64,000 nucleotides of DNA from Geoglobus acetivorans. Its GTDB lineage: Archaea; Halobacteriota; Archaeoglobi; Archaeoglobales; Archaeoglobaceae. The first letter of the stretch is position 1; the number at the start of each line of letters is the position of its first letter. Shown in pieces: positions 33,653 through 43,257 of this stretch. The stretch lies in contig NZ_CP009552.1 in assembly GCF_000789255.1 (NCBI RefSeq), positions 310,001-374,000 of the forward strand, given 5' to 3'. The notes below the pieces were generated by a model. The model was not told the DNA's origin, searched no databases, and saw nothing but the letters and a program-made list of their open reading frames with translations. A program made the translations under genes and the position numbers.

Positions 33653-35400
33653 ATCCTGTCAACTCCGTAATAGCTTTTTACAAATTTCTGGAAATTCTTT
33701 ATTATTTTGAGACTCTCTCTCAGGATAGCCACATCGAGTTTCTCAAGCTCGTCGTATTTTATCACGTTATCTCCGGATTTAATCTGGTGTTTCAGCCTCA
33801 GATTCTGGATGTATTCGAATGATTCTTTAAGCTCCTCTGCCCGGCTCTCTCCGAAAACATCTATCAGGTGAGAAATGCGGGCAAGAGTATTCGGTTCCTG
33901 TATGTTGTTATCTATGGCAAAGACCCTCACGGCGTTCACAATAGGATATATCGCATGTTTTTTCAGGTCTATGCCTTTTTCGAGATCTTTTATTCCGAAA
34001 AACCCTATGGGTGGTTCAAGAGCCACCGCATCGAGGGCGAGAAACCTCATTGTCTGTTTGTTTTTGATTTCAAGTATGTGGTCAAAAAGCTCGTCGTACA
34101 GTTTTTTATCACCAAACATGTGTCTCATGTCCAGGAAAACTGTCAGAAGTCGCAGGTTTTTTGGTGTCGTGTTGGAAAACCATTCTGAAAACATTTTTTT
34201 CCATTCATCAATGGTGTAGTGCCATTTAACTGCCATGTATCCTGCCCTGCATTTCGGGATTCCTATATAATCGAGGGCGTCGTTCACGTCCTCCAGAAAA
34301 TCTTCAGGCAAACCGTTTTCGGTTATAACTGCGTTATCCTGGTCTGTGGCGATTATCTGCTCTCTCCTTCCACTGCTTCCCATGTTTATCCACGAAAAGC
34401 TTTTCTTCAGGGAAAATTCCTCTGACAGCTCGACAAGAACCTTGACGTACGTCCAGTCATAGATCGAGCTTATCATTCTGGAGAGGTCCTTGAATGAAAG
34501 GCCTCTTAACGCAAGCACCTTGATCTCTCTTTTCACCTCACCGAATATCTCTTTCATTTCTGCAAAGTCCTTGGCCCTTCTCATCTCGGCGTAAAGCCTT
34601 ACAATTTTTGCGAATGGTTCGAATATTGACAGAATATCCTTTATTGAAATTACCCCTTCAAGATTTCCGTTTCTGGTGATTACGAGATGTGTGATTCCGT
34701 TTTCCATCATTTTTACGTACGCTTCAAAAACTGGGTCTTCAATCTCAGAAGTTATGAGGTTCTGTGTCATGTAGTCTGAAACAGGTGCATCTATGTCTTT
34801 TTGAGAAACCGCTCTCTTCAGATCAGTGTCTGTGAATATTCCTGACAGTTTTCCTCCCCCTGTAACCACAACGCTCCCCACTCTGTTCTTCAGCATAACT
34901 TCTGCTGCATCTTTTACAGAATAACTTGGATAGCAGGTTACCGGAGGTCTGGAAATGAGGACTGAGACCGGTTTGAGGAATACTTCTTCTATTGCCTTAT
35001 CGAATGCAAGCTCACTGAACTTTTTCTCTCTGAAGACCTCAAAGAACTTTTTAAATCTGCTATTTTTGAAAGCAACCTTTTTAATCAGCTGTTTTTCGAA
35101 TATGTAGCACACCGTGTCCTCTATGGCCACAGCATCGGCGTCAAAATAGTCATTTTCTGACATTATGGTTGAGATTGGAAACAGCTCTCCTGAAGACAGG
35201 ATCTCTTCATGGTCATTTTTGATGAGGACTCTGCCAGTGTAAATGTAGAATATTTGACCTGGAACAGTATTTTTCGGGATTATTGTTTCCCCTTCTTCAA
35301 ATGCGTTTATTTCCATGGAATTTATGATCTCGTCAATTTCGTCTTCTGTCAGATAGCTGAATGGAGGGGTCTTCTTCAGCAGCTCTTTGGGTGGTATCAT
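33649..35400 (-). CDS. cNMP-binding/CBS-pair/DUF294 nucleotidyltransferase-like protein
   Basis: 583 residues. A cyclic-nucleotide-binding-like domain (~8-110; GETIIPKNTVPGQIFYIYTGRVLI) precedes a CBS pair (~150-275; motifs SVVVTGGGKLSGIFTDTDLKRAV and THLVITRNGNLEGVISIKDIL). A DUF294 nucleotidyltransferase-like domain then contains WINMGSSGRREQIIATDQDNAV (G-S-x-GR-x-E...D-x-D-N, the polbeta-type motif). CBS domains sense adenylates, so the protein could link energy or second-messenger state to nucleotidyl transfer. It is co-translated with the exonuclease. Substrate unknown. Confidence 0.85.
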   Translation of the reverse strand: MIPPKELLKKTPPFSYLTEDEIDEIINSMEINAFEEGETIIPKNTVPGQIFYIYTGRVLIKNDHEEILSSGELFPISTIMSENDYFDADAVAIEDTVCYIFEKQLIKKVAFKNSRFKKFFEVFREKKFSELAFDKAIEEVFLKPVSVLISRPPVTCYPSYSVKDAAEVMLKNRVGSVVVTGGGKLSGIFTDTDLKRAVSQKDIDAPVSDYMTQNLITSEIEDPVFEAYVKMMENGITHLVITRNGNLEGVISIKDILSIFEPFAKIVRLYAEMRRAKDFAEMKEIFGEVKREIKVLALRGLSFKDLSRMISSIYDWTYVKVLVELSEEFSLKKSFSWINMGSSGRREQIIATDQDNAVITENGLPEDFLEDVNDALDYIGIPKCRAGYMAVKWHYTIDEWKKMFSEWFSNTTPKNLRLLTVFLDMRHMFGDKKLYDELFDHILEIKNKQTMRFLALDAVALEPPIGFFGIKDLEKGIDLKKHAIYPIVNAVRVFAIDNNIQEPNTLARISHLIDVFGESRAEELKESFEYIQNLRLKHQIKSGDNVIKYDELEKLDVAILRESLKIIKNFQKFVKSYYGVDRI

Positions 35401-35472
35401 CGGCTCACCGGATATAATTCATGATAAATGTTTTTAAAATATTTCCAAAATAGCTGGGGGAGACCCCCGGCC

Positions 35473-36693
35473 TCAGATAAACATTACACCTTTTGCTTCA
35501 AAGCTTACTGGTTTGTTGTCCTTCTTCAGGACCTTATCGACTGCTCTCTCAAAGTCAGCCATTGTTACTCTCGCTCTTTCCTGTTTTATTGCGAACATGC
35601 CTGCCTCTGTCACGATGGCCTTTATATCTGCACCGCTTGCACCTTCTGTCATCTCTGCAAGTCTGCTGAAGTCCACGTCATCTGCGAGTCTCATCTTTCT
35701 TGAGTGTATCCTGAAGATCTGTTCTCTACCCTCTGGGTTTGGAAGCGGTATCTCGATTATTCTGTCAAATCTGCCAGGTCTGAGTATTGCTGGATCCAGT
35801 ATGTCAATTCTGTTTGTTGCACCGATGATTTTCACATCTCCTCTTGGATCAAAGCCATCCATTTCAGCCAGAAGCTGCATTAATGTCCTCTGTACTTCCC
35901 TGTCACCGCTGGTATCGCTGTTGGTTCTTCTTGCGGCTATTGCGTCTATTTCGTCAATGAAGAGTATTGTCGGGGCCTTTTCTCTTGCGAGGTCGAAGAC
36001 CTCCCTAACAAGTCTTGCACCCTCTCCGATGTATTTCTGAACGAGTTCACTGCCGACGACTCTGATGAATGTGGCATTTGTTTCAGTTGCCACTGCCTTT
36101 GCGATGAGCGTTTTTCCTGTGCCAGGTGGACCGTAAAGCAGTACACCTTTCGGTGGTTCAATTCCGATTTCAGCGAACACCTCTGGCTTCAGCAGGGGTA
36201 GCTCAACAGCTTCTCTCACTTCATCGATCTGCCTGTCAAGCCCACCGATATCGCTGTATGTAACCTCGGGTTTCTCTTCAACTTCGAATCCATAGACCAT
36301 AGGGTCTTTCGGGGTGGGAAGTATGCTTATTATTGCGAGGGTTTGCTGATGCATTGCAACCCTTGCTCCGGGTTTCAGTTCTGAAAGATCTACATACTGT
36401 GAAACATTTACAAGGAATTTTGGTCCCGTAGAGCTTTTTACGACAACCCGTCCATCGTCCAGCACATCTGAAACGGTACCAACAAGGAGAGGTGGTGATC
36501 TTAATCTTTCAATTTCGCTTCTAAGCCTTCTAACTTCTCTTTCGAACCTAATTCTTTCTGATTCTACATATCTCTTCTCATCTTCAAGTCTTTTGTAAAG
36601 TTCTTTAAGCCTTTCATACTCTCTCTCGAGTAATCTTAACTTGAGCATGACATCCTCGTTCCCGGCTGGAGATTCTACCATATCGCCTGTCAT
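35473..36693 (-). CDS. pan: Proteasome-activating nucleotidase (PAN)
   Basis: Hexameric AAA ATPase that unfolds proteins into the 20S proteasome. 406 residues: N-terminal coiled coil (~20-65, [23 protein letters not shown]), OB domain (~70-140) and AAA core with Walker A GPPGTGKT, Walker B LFIDEID, sensor SRH region ([20 protein letters not shown]). The C-terminus is MFI, where the usual gate-opening HbYX motif has Phe instead of Tyr. M5 is an alternative start (36681). The minus-strand gene lies between the DUF294 gene and the divergent MBF1 gene. No proteasome subunit gene is in the window. Confidence 0.93.
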   Translation of the reverse strand: MTGDMVESPAGNEDVMLKLRLLEREYERLKELYKRLEDEKRYVESERIRFEREVRRLRSEIERLRSPPLLVGTVSDVLDDGRVVVKSSTGPKFLVNVSQYVDLSELKPGARVAMHQQTLAIISILPTPKDPMVYGFEVEEKPEVTYSDIGGLDRQIDEVREAVELPLLKPEVFAEIGIEPPKGVLLYGPPGTGKTLIAKAVATETNATFIRVVGSELVQKYIGEGARLVREVFDLAREKAPTILFIDEIDAIAARRTNSDTSGDREVQRTLMQLLAEMDGFDPRGDVKIIGATNRIDILDPAILRPGRFDRIIEIPLPNPEGREQIFRIHSRKMRLADDVDFSRLAEMTEGASGADIKAIVTEAGMFAIKQERARVTMADFERAVDKVLKKDNKPVSFEAKGVMFI

Positions 36694-36798
36694 ATTTCTC
36701 TTCCCTATTCTTTTTTTGACCCGTTTTCCGGGGGTCTCCGATTAAAGTTATATAACTTCAAGTATTTTAACTTATTGGAAATTTGGCAGGGGATAGCA

Positions 36799-37275
36799 AT
36801 GGAGTGTGAGATCTGCGGGAAGGAGATTAGGGGCAGAACTTTCAGGATTGTCGTTGAGGGAACAGAATTAAGAGTGTGTGCTTCATGCAAGGAATACGGA
36901 GTTGAGGACATATCATCGTCATCACAGCACGGTACTGTGAGGGTGGTCAGGAAAGAAAGAAGCAGACCCTCAAGACCAATAGTGTTTACTGAGGAGCTTG
37001 TTGAGAACTACAACGAGATAATAAAGCGAGAAAGGCAGAAGAGGGGCTGGAGTCAGGAAGAGCTTGCCAGGAAAATTCAGGAAAAGGAATCACTAATACG
37101 GAAGATAGAGAATGCAGAAATAACCCCTGAACCGGAAGTTGTGGAGAAGCTGGAAAGGCTGTTTGATGTAAAGCTCAGAGAGAAGGTTCAGGAAGTGAAG
37201 ATCGAGAGTCAGAGAAAACTCGTTCCGACACTTGGCGATGTTGTTGTCATAAAGAAAAAGAAAAAGCAGGGCTGA
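36799..37275 (+). CDS. MBF1-type transcription coactivator (zinc ribbon + HTH)
   Basis: 158 residues. An N-terminal zinc ribbon (CEICGKEIRG...CASCKEYG) is followed by a linker and a Cro/C1-type helix-turn-helix (~85-140; IIKRERQKRGWSQEELARKIQEKESLIRKIENAEITPEP). This arrangement is the archaeal multiprotein bridging factor 1, which interacts with basal transcription and translation machinery. The basic C-terminus ends VVIKKKKKQG. The ATG at 36799 follows CAGGGGATAGCA. It diverges from PAN. Confidence 0.85.
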   Translation: MECEICGKEIRGRTFRIVVEGTELRVCASCKEYGVEDISSSSQHGTVRVVRKERSRPSRPIVFTEELVENYNEIIKRERQKRGWSQEELARKIQEKESLIRKIENAEITPEPEVVEKLERLFDVKLREKVQEVKIESQRKLVPTLGDVVVIKKKKKQG

Positions 37276-37311
37276 AAAAATTTTTAAATTATTTTTAATT
37301 AAGTTTAGGTT

Positions 37312-38451
37312 GTGAAAAGAGAGGAAATCTTGGTTCTCATTTCCGGGCTTCTCGGAATTTTTGTTGGACTCGGGCTTGCGAGATTTGCATACACGGTCAT
37401 TCTTGAACCCATGAGGGCTGGACTTGAACTTGGTTATACTGAAATGGGTTCAATCGCATCCCTCAACTTTTTCGGGTACGTTATTTTTTCACCTGTTGTG
37501 GGCATTCTGGCAACCAGGTATGGTTCCAAGAGGGTGGTTCTTGGGTCTATGGCAATTATTGTCGCATCTCTGTATCTCACTTCGCTTTCGCGAGGTTTTG
37601 TGGATGCAGGGCTTTACAGGTTTCTAACCGGGGCAGGGTCTGCTGGTGTGAATGTTGGACTGGTGGGTTTAATGGCGAAATGGTTTGATGAGCGGAGCAG
37701 GGGATTCGCTCTCGGCGTAATCAATTCTGGATCAAGCTGGGGCATCATCTTTGCGGGGGCAACGATACCTTACGTTGTCCTCTCCTATGGATGGAATGCA
37801 GGATGGGTGTTTCTCTCAGCGATATCACTTTTTGTTCTGCTGATGCTGTTACCTTTGAAAGAGGTACCTTCTGACTTTGTTCCGGAAGTGAAGGTGAAAA
37901 GTGGTGATGTTTACAGGCACAGGCCACTCATAGTGCTTGGGATATCGTATGTTTTCTTTGGGGCGTCATACATAATATTCGTGACATTCTACACGTCCCA
38001 CATCATCAAAAACGGAATAGATTATGAGGTCGCAGGGCATCTCTGGGCTATCGTCGGAATTCTGTCAATTTTGAGTGCCATTACCTGGGGAAGAATATCG
38101 GACAGGATTGGCAGAAAACAGGCAATTTCTGCCGTGTATCTGTTGATGGGTTCTGCGTTTCTTGTCTTTGCACTTGCTTCCAGCCTGGGGCTTTTCCTAA
38201 TCTCGACCCTGATGGCAGGTCTCTCGATGCTCGCAATACCCCCACTCGTCCAGGCTTACTGTGGTGATATTGCGGGTAAAAATTCTGCTTCGGCAGCAAT
38301 CGGGTTCGTAACTCTGTTTTTTGGGATTGGGCAGATGTTCGGGCCGGGTGTCGCTGGATTTCTTGCTGACTTGACAGGTGATTTTGTATTGCCCCTTGCA
38401 CTTGCAGGTACACTTGGGATCGCTGGTGGCATAGTCGTGAGGAAGACGTAG
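37312..38451 (+). CDS. Major facilitator superfamily transporter
   Basis: 379 residues with 12 predicted membrane segments. GILATRYGSKRVVLG after helix 2 and GRISDRIGRKQAISA in the second half are the MFS loop motifs (G-x-x-x-D/R-R-x-G-x-R/K). Closest in look to small YbfB/OFA-like MFS proteins; the substrate is unknown. A GTG start at 37312 follows TTTTTAAATTATTTTTAATT, an AT-rich promoter at leaderless distance. Monocistronic; the convergent cysS gene ends 114 bp downstream, and nothing further is seen in that gap. Confidence 0.82.
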   Translation: MKREEILVLISGLLGIFVGLGLARFAYTVILEPMRAGLELGYTEMGSIASLNFFGYVIFSPVVGILATRYGSKRVVLGSMAIIVASLYLTSLSRGFVDAGLYRFLTGAGSAGVNVGLVGLMAKWFDERSRGFALGVINSGSSWGIIFAGATIPYVVLSYGWNAGWVFLSAISLFVLLMLLPLKEVPSDFVPEVKVKSGDVYRHRPLIVLGISYVFFGASYIIFVTFYTSHIIKNGIDYEVAGHLWAIVGILSILSAITWGRISDRIGRKQAISAVYLLMGSAFLVFALASSLGLFLISTLMAGLSMLAIPPLVQAYCGDIAGKNSASAAIGFVTLFFGIGQMFGPGVAGFLADLTGDFVLPLALAGTLGIAGGIVVRKT

Positions 38452-38565
38452 GCGAAGGCATGTTGGCGCCTCTCATTTTTTCAGGCCCAGTCTGGACATT
38501 GTATCGGCAGACCCTATATTGTGAAGTTCACTCGCACAGAAGGGGAAAAAGTTGTGAAATATTGG

Positions 38566-39963
38566 CTAAGCAAGGTACCATCTTGTCCCGTGCTTGGTGT
38601 CTACGAGCATTATTCCTCTATTTTTGAACTCATCCCGTATCATGTCTGCCGTTTTGAAGTCCTTCATTCTTCTTGCCTCTTCTCTTTCAACTATCTTCGC
38701 CCTGTCTTCCTCGCCCAGTAGCGGTGATCGGCCGTAATCTTTGATGAGGCCCATTATATCCATCATTGTGTAAAGCTCATCGAACGCTTTTTCCAGGCTC
38801 TTGAGGCTTGCAGAGAACTGTCTGCTGTTTATGTTGGAGGCGAGTTCATGCATTACTGCCAAAGCTCTCGGCGTGTTGAAATCGTTTTCCAGCGCCTCCA
38901 CGAAACCATCCATTAGAGAGGGTATTTCTTCGCCTTCTCTGCCCACCTGGAATGTCTTTATGTGTGCAATCTCCATATCTGCATTCCGGAGAGAATTCAG
39001 CAAATATTCGTAAGATTTCTTTGCTTCAATCACCTTTTCTTCAGAGTAGTCGAGAGGATGTCTGTAATGGGCTGAAATGAGGAGGTATCTGAGAGCTAAA
39101 CCTCCATATTTCTCCACAACATCGCGTATTTTCACTATGTTCCCCAGACTCTTGCTCATCTTTTCCCCATTGACTGTTATGAAATTGTTGTGGATCCAGT
39201 ATCTGACAGGCTCGGTGTCGAAAAGAGCGTAGCTCTGGGCTCTCTCATTCTCATGATGTGGAAAGACAAGATCCATGCCCCCACCATGTATGTCAAACGG
39301 AACTCCGAGAATATCTGAGGACATGATGCTGCACTCTATGTGCCACCCCGGTCTTCCAGGCCCCCAGGGAGAGTCGAAATAAGATTCTGCCCTGAAATCC
39401 TCTTCTTTTGCTGACTTCCACAGAGCGAAGTCTCTTTTATCTTTTTTTTGCGGATCAGGCTCGATTCTGTGTCTTTCAAGCTCCTGAGTGCTTAATCCTG
39501 ACAGCTTTCCGTAGCTCTCGAACGCCGGTACGTGGAAATAAACGTCGTAACCGTTCTCTTTTCTGACAGTGTATGCGAAACCTTTTTCGATGAGCTTTTC
39601 TACTGCCCTGATTATTTGGGGGATATACTCCGACACCTTTGGTCTTATGCATTCCTTCACATTAAGCTCTTCTATGTCCTTCAGGAACTCATTAATGAAT
39701 TTGTTTGAGATCTCTAAGGCTTTTTTCCCCTCATTAACCGCTCTGCTGATGATTTTGTCGTCAATATCTGTAAAATTCTGGACGATTTTTACTCTGTGTC
39801 CCCTGAATTCCAGGTACCTTCTGAGTGCATCAAAAATAACGACATTCCTCGCATGGCCGATATGTGAGTAGTCGTAGGCGGTTATGCCACAAACATAAAT
39901 TCTCACTTCATTTTCAAGGTCCAGTTCGATCAGGTCTTTTTTCATGGTGTCGAAAAGTTTCAT
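38566..39963 (-). CDS. cysS: Cysteinyl-tRNA synthetase
   Basis: Class I synthetase charging tRNA-Cys, 465 residues. The HIGH motif is in YDYSHIGHARN, the zinc ligand Cys at C27 (VCGI), and the KMSKS motif in GEKMSKSLGN. GRPGWHIECS with the Cys and FPHHENE with the His residues complete the zinc site. The C-terminal DALR-type helical domain is present, and the length is normal. A canonical cysS is notable because some methanogens lack it. ATG at 39963 with weak SD; a TATA-like AT-rich stretch lies just upstream. Confidence 0.94.
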   Translation of the reverse strand: MKLFDTMKKDLIELDLENEVRIYVCGITAYDYSHIGHARNVVIFDALRRYLEFRGHRVKIVQNFTDIDDKIISRAVNEGKKALEISNKFINEFLKDIEELNVKECIRPKVSEYIPQIIRAVEKLIEKGFAYTVRKENGYDVYFHVPAFESYGKLSGLSTQELERHRIEPDPQKKDKRDFALWKSAKEEDFRAESYFDSPWGPGRPGWHIECSIMSSDILGVPFDIHGGGMDLVFPHHENERAQSYALFDTEPVRYWIHNNFITVNGEKMSKSLGNIVKIRDVVEKYGGLALRYLLISAHYRHPLDYSEEKVIEAKKSYEYLLNSLRNADMEIAHIKTFQVGREGEEIPSLMDGFVEALENDFNTPRALAVMHELASNINSRQFSASLKSLEKAFDELYTMMDIMGLIKDYGRSPLLGEEDRAKIVEREEARRMKDFKTADMIRDEFKNRGIMLVDTKHGTRWYLA

Positions 39964-40007
39964 AAATCAAAAATCAAATTAAAATTTAAATTACTTGCTG
40001 GGATTCT

Positions 40008-40622
40008 ATGATTGTGCGCAGAGTCATAGAGAAATTGCTCGGTAAAGATAGGGCGGCCAGGTTCAGGATATACACCAAGGTAACCGACCTTTCATCGATT
40101 TCGAGAAGGTATTTCGTAATAGGTTTTTTCGACGGTGTTCTTACAATTATGGGTCTGGTACTTGGAGCGCATCTGAGCGGGGAGGCAAATGCCACCGTAA
40201 TCTTCTCGGCCGGAATTGCAACCTCTCTCGCTCTGGGCATATCGAGCGGGTGGGGCGCTTATGAAGCAGAGAGGGTGGAGCAGACTTTATCTGCGCTGGA
40301 AAAGCGGAGAGCTTTGCTCAAGATGGATGGCGAGCAATGCCTGATTGATGATGCGCATGATTTTGCAATGAAGGTGAGCAGCTTCGTCCATGCCATTGCA
40401 CCGATTCCTGCCGGAGTGCTTCCTCTCAGTCCTTACCTCTTTCTTGAAGAGGATATGGCGTTTCTGGTATCACTTCTTACAGGATTCACGCTGCTTTTTA
40501 TTGTGGGCGTTTCCATGGGACGTGTATCCAGGTCGAATCTGATCAAATCCGGGGTCAGAATGGTGCTTGCGGGAGTGGCAACGCTGTTGATTGTCACTCT
40601 GCTGAGTCCGGCACACTTCTGA
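40008..40622 (+). CDS. VIT1/CCC1-type iron or manganese transporter
   Basis: 204 residues with about five membrane segments. YFVIGFFDGVLTIMGLVLGAHLSG carries the conserved D-G-x-x-x-x-x-G signature of the VIT/CCC1 family; the acidic cytoplasmic stretch EAERVEQTLSALEKRRALLKMDGEQ contains Glu/Asp and one Cys that may bind metal. The family moves Fe2+ or Mn2+ out of the cytoplasm. The hydrophilic domain is shorter than in plant VIT1. Preceded by an ATG at 40008 in an AT-rich promoter, diverging from cysS. Consistent with iron handling; FetAB-like genes are at 56-57.5 kb. Confidence 0.8.
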   Translation: MIVRRVIEKLLGKDRAARFRIYTKVTDLSSISRRYFVIGFFDGVLTIMGLVLGAHLSGEANATVIFSAGIATSLALGISSGWGAYEAERVEQTLSALEKRRALLKMDGEQCLIDDAHDFAMKVSSFVHAIAPIPAGVLPLSPYLFLEEDMAFLVSLLTGFTLLFIVGVSMGRVSRSNLIKSGVRMVLAGVATLLIVTLLSPAHF

Positions 40623-40625
40623 CAT

Positions 40626-40662
40626 TATTTCTTTTTTACACACTGAATAAAAAATAATAAAT
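40626..40662. terminator. Bidirectional T-rich terminator region
   Basis: ATTTCTTTTTTACAC after the VIT gene (plus strand) and, on the opposite strand, TTATTATTTTTTATTC after the SLC13 gene. Each is an oligo-T tract positioned just after a stop codon, as expected for archaeal termination between convergent genes. Confidence 0.45.
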
Positions 40663-40674
40663 TGAGAACGGGTG

Positions 40675-42486
40675 TTATGGTACCCACGCCGGCATTGCTG
40701 CTGGGTTTATGCCAAAGGCGAACTGAAGTATGAAGTAGCTCAGCAGCGAAACAAATACTATGCCTATGATGTTCAGAAGGAACCCTGTTCTTGCCATCTG
40801 TGGTACTTTCACATAGCCTGTCCCGTAAACGATGGCATTGGGTGGTGTTGCAACCGGCAGCATGAATGCAAAGCTTGCCGCTATCGCTGCAGGAATCATG
40901 AAGAATCTGGGATCGACGCCCATCGCAATTGCGAATCCTGCCATCACGGGCATCATGAGTGTGGCTATTGCAGTATTTGATGTCATCTCTGTTAGGAAAA
41001 TGACCAGCGTGGTGATCGCCAGCATGATTATCAGTGGATGAATTCCCTTAAGGAAGAGCAGCTGTTCGGCAATCCAGTTGGCCAGCCCACTTTTAGTAAA
41101 TGCTGAGCTGAGAGCAATTCCACCGCCAAAGAGAAGCAGGATTCCCCAGGGAATCTCTTTTGCATGATCCCAGTCGAGTGCGAATTCTCCTTTTCTGAAA
41201 TCGACAGGAATGAGGAACAGGGCTATGGCTGCAATCATCGCGATTACGTAATCGTCGACAAACGGCAGGTACGTTTTGATTCCCGGTATGGTCACTCCTC
41301 CAATAACCTTCGGCTTGCTGTTAATCCAGGCAAGGGCGGTTATGGCAAAAACCGCCAGTACAATCTTTTCTCCCCTGCTCCAGTTTCCGAGTTTTGCCAG
41401 TTCCTCTCTCACAACCCTGCGTCCTCCAGGGATTTCAGATATCTCCGGTGGAAGTAGCAGGAAGACCAGTGTTGCCCACGTTATGAACAGAAATACCCAT
41501 GAGATCGGAATACCTATTGCCAGCCAGTCTGTGAAGGATATTTCCGGTGCATTGGGAAACATTTTTGAGAATGTTCCCACGAAAATGGCGTTTGGTGGTG
41601 TGCCTATGATGGTTGCCACACCGCCAATTGATGCAGCGTAAGCAACACCGAGCATGAGTGCTGTACCAAATCTGAAATTGCCCGGGGTGAAATTCACATT
41701 TTTGAATTCTCCTCTTTTCTTCATGTCTTCCCCAATTGTGGCGACATGTATGATTATTGAAAGCGCTATGGGCATCATCATCATGGTCGTTGCCGTGTTC
41801 GAAATCCACATGCTCAGGAAGGCAGTGGCGACCATGAACCCGAGGATAACGAGTCTCGGGCTTGTGCCGATTGCGTTGATTATCAGTAGTGCGAGCCTTT
41901 TGTGCAGGCCCCATTTCATCATTGCCGATGCTATAAAGAACCCACCCATAAACAGGAATATCACCTTGCTGGCATAGCTTGGAGCCACGCTGGTTATTTT
42001 GCTAACGTTGAAAAGCGGCAGAATCACAAGCGGGAGCAATGCGGTTGCGGGCAGTGGTATTGACTCGCCCATCCACCATACTGCCATCAGCAGTGCCAGT
42101 GCAAGCACAATCTGCATGTCCCTGCCCTTCTTGACGATCGAATCGTACAGCTTTCCGTCCTTTTCCTTTATCAGATTCAGCAGCCCATGGAGGTCGTGGA
42201 TTTTCACGATCTTTCCGTTTTCCAGTGAGGCGTAACCGGCATTTTCAATTTCCAAAAGAACGTTATCGCTGATTTCCGAATTCTTGACAGCACTCTTCAG
42301 GAACGTTGATGGTACCGGCATGAGGACGATGGCTATGAAGAGTATTGCGCCGAGAATCAGTGAGTACCTCTGTCTTTTGGTGTATTCGTGCCTGTCTTCG
42401 TCGGGGATCAGGACATCAGCAATGCCTCCCTCCTCGAAGTCCTCTTCAATTTTCTTCACGATTTTATCAGCATCGCTCAAGGGCAT
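40675..42486 (-). CDS. SLC13/DASS-family sodium-dicarboxylate transporter
   Basis: 603 residues with ~12 membrane segments. The SNTATTMMMMP and TSNTAIATLMMPV motifs (Ser-Asn-Thr) are the Na+/substrate-binding hairpin tips of the DASS family, each in one of the two inverted repeats; GGVATIIGTPPNA matches the other conserved segment. A hydrophilic N-terminal region (~1-40) and a long loop are present. The likely substrates are C4-dicarboxylates such as succinate, fumarate or malate. Malic enzyme and a ribbon-helix-helix regulator lie directly upstream in divergent orientation. Start is ATG 42486 or GTG 42489. Confidence 0.85.
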   Translation of the reverse strand: MPLSDADKIVKKIEEDFEEGGIADVLIPDEDRHEYTKRQRYSLILGAILFIAIVLMPVPSTFLKSAVKNSEISDNVLLEIENAGYASLENGKIVKIHDLHGLLNLIKEKDGKLYDSIVKKGRDMQIVLALALLMAVWWMGESIPLPATALLPLVILPLFNVSKITSVAPSYASKVIFLFMGGFFIASAMMKWGLHKRLALLIINAIGTSPRLVILGFMVATAFLSMWISNTATTMMMMPIALSIIIHVATIGEDMKKRGEFKNVNFTPGNFRFGTALMLGVAYAASIGGVATIIGTPPNAIFVGTFSKMFPNAPEISFTDWLAIGIPISWVFLFITWATLVFLLLPPEISEIPGGRRVVREELAKLGNWSRGEKIVLAVFAITALAWINSKPKVIGGVTIPGIKTYLPFVDDYVIAMIAAIALFLIPVDFRKGEFALDWDHAKEIPWGILLLFGGGIALSSAFTKSGLANWIAEQLLFLKGIHPLIIMLAITTLVIFLTEMTSNTAIATLMMPVMAGFAIAMGVDPRFFMIPAAIAASFAFMLPVATPPNAIVYGTGYVKVPQMARTGFLLNIIGIVFVSLLSYFILQFAFGINPAAMPAWVP

Positions 42487-42588
42487 CACCTGAAGTTCAC
42501 AGAGGCTGGAAATTTTTTAATTTTTCGGAGAAAATAATTTAAATTCAATTCTAACTGATAAATAATTGAAGATTATTAAAATTTTTAA

Positions 42589-43119
42589 TCATTTTAGAAC
42601 GATTCTGAGCTTTCCTATGCTCTCTCTTATTTCGGCATCAATATTCTGAGCTTTCAGGATGTTTTCAAGGAATACCCGGATAAACTTCATCTCGGAAGGA
42701 CAGGACAGTATCAGCGTGTAACTCCCGTCCGAATCTTCCTTGTATCTGAAAAAGTTTCCGGGTTCCATGTAATCAAGAATGCTTTTGACATCTCTCAGAC
42801 CCTTGTTGTAATACTGGATTCCATGCTCTATCCCTGATTTCACTATCAGTTCCCAGAACCTGTCATCTGCTTTCTCATTGAGTTCGTCCCAGATTGCGCA
42901 CCAGTGTTCAAGGTCGACTATAACGTGTTCACCTTCGGAAAGGAAATCTATGTATGTTTTCAGGGCATTTTCAGTAAATCCTGGAGAGAATTCAGTGGCA
43001 TGGTACAGGTTTATGGCCTCCCTGACTATCTCGCTTACAGATTTCCCTGTCTTTCTGATGAGTTCGTTTATCTTTTCCAGAGTCTTGGAATCAAGGCTTA
43101 CGGAGGTCCTGTGTACCAT
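42589..43119 (-). CDS. Ribbon-helix-helix transcription regulator
   Basis: 176 residues. VHRTSVSLDSKTLEKINELIRKTGKSVSEIVREAINLY at the N-terminus is a CopG/Arc-type ribbon-helix-helix DNA-binding motif. The larger C-terminal part (~50-176) has a mixed alpha/beta pattern that could bind an effector, as NikR does with nickel, but no metal ligand cluster is obvious. The ATG at 43119 lies about 25 bp from AGTATTTAACC, so a leaderless start is likely. It lies between the dicarboxylate transporter and malic enzyme, making these its probable targets. Confidence 0.72.
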   Translation of the reverse strand: MVHRTSVSLDSKTLEKINELIRKTGKSVSEIVREAINLYHATEFSPGFTENALKTYIDFLSEGEHVIVDLEHWCAIWDELNEKADDRFWELIVKSGIEHGIQYYNKGLRDVKSILDYMEPGNFFRYKEDSDGSYTLILSCPSEMKFIRVFLENILKAQNIDAEIRESIGKLRIVLK

Positions 43120-43203
43120 GGTGTGAAAGAGTATTACCATGGTTAAATACTTTCCTTAGAATCCGGCCACTTTGTGTTTGAATTATTAATGTCTCTGGAA
43201 TCG

Positions 43204-43221
43204 TTACTTCCCGGGTAATAA
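43204..43221. promoter_or_regulatory. Imperfect palindrome upstream of malic enzyme promoter
   Basis: TTACTTCCCGGGTAATAA; 14 of 18 positions agree with its reverse complement, centred on CCCGGG. It lies immediately upstream of the TATA-like AATATATACG (about 43226-43235) of the malic enzyme gene and within the divergent intergenic region of the ribbon-helix-helix gene. A plausible operator; not tested. Confidence 0.3.
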
Positions 43222-43257
43222 TCAAATATATACGCTTGAAGTTTCAAATTATATATC

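Noticed and set aside
38521-38721. Open frame of 66 codons on the plus strand at the cysS 3' end
   Set aside because: Mostly antisense to cysS, with no ribosome-binding site and no family resemblance.
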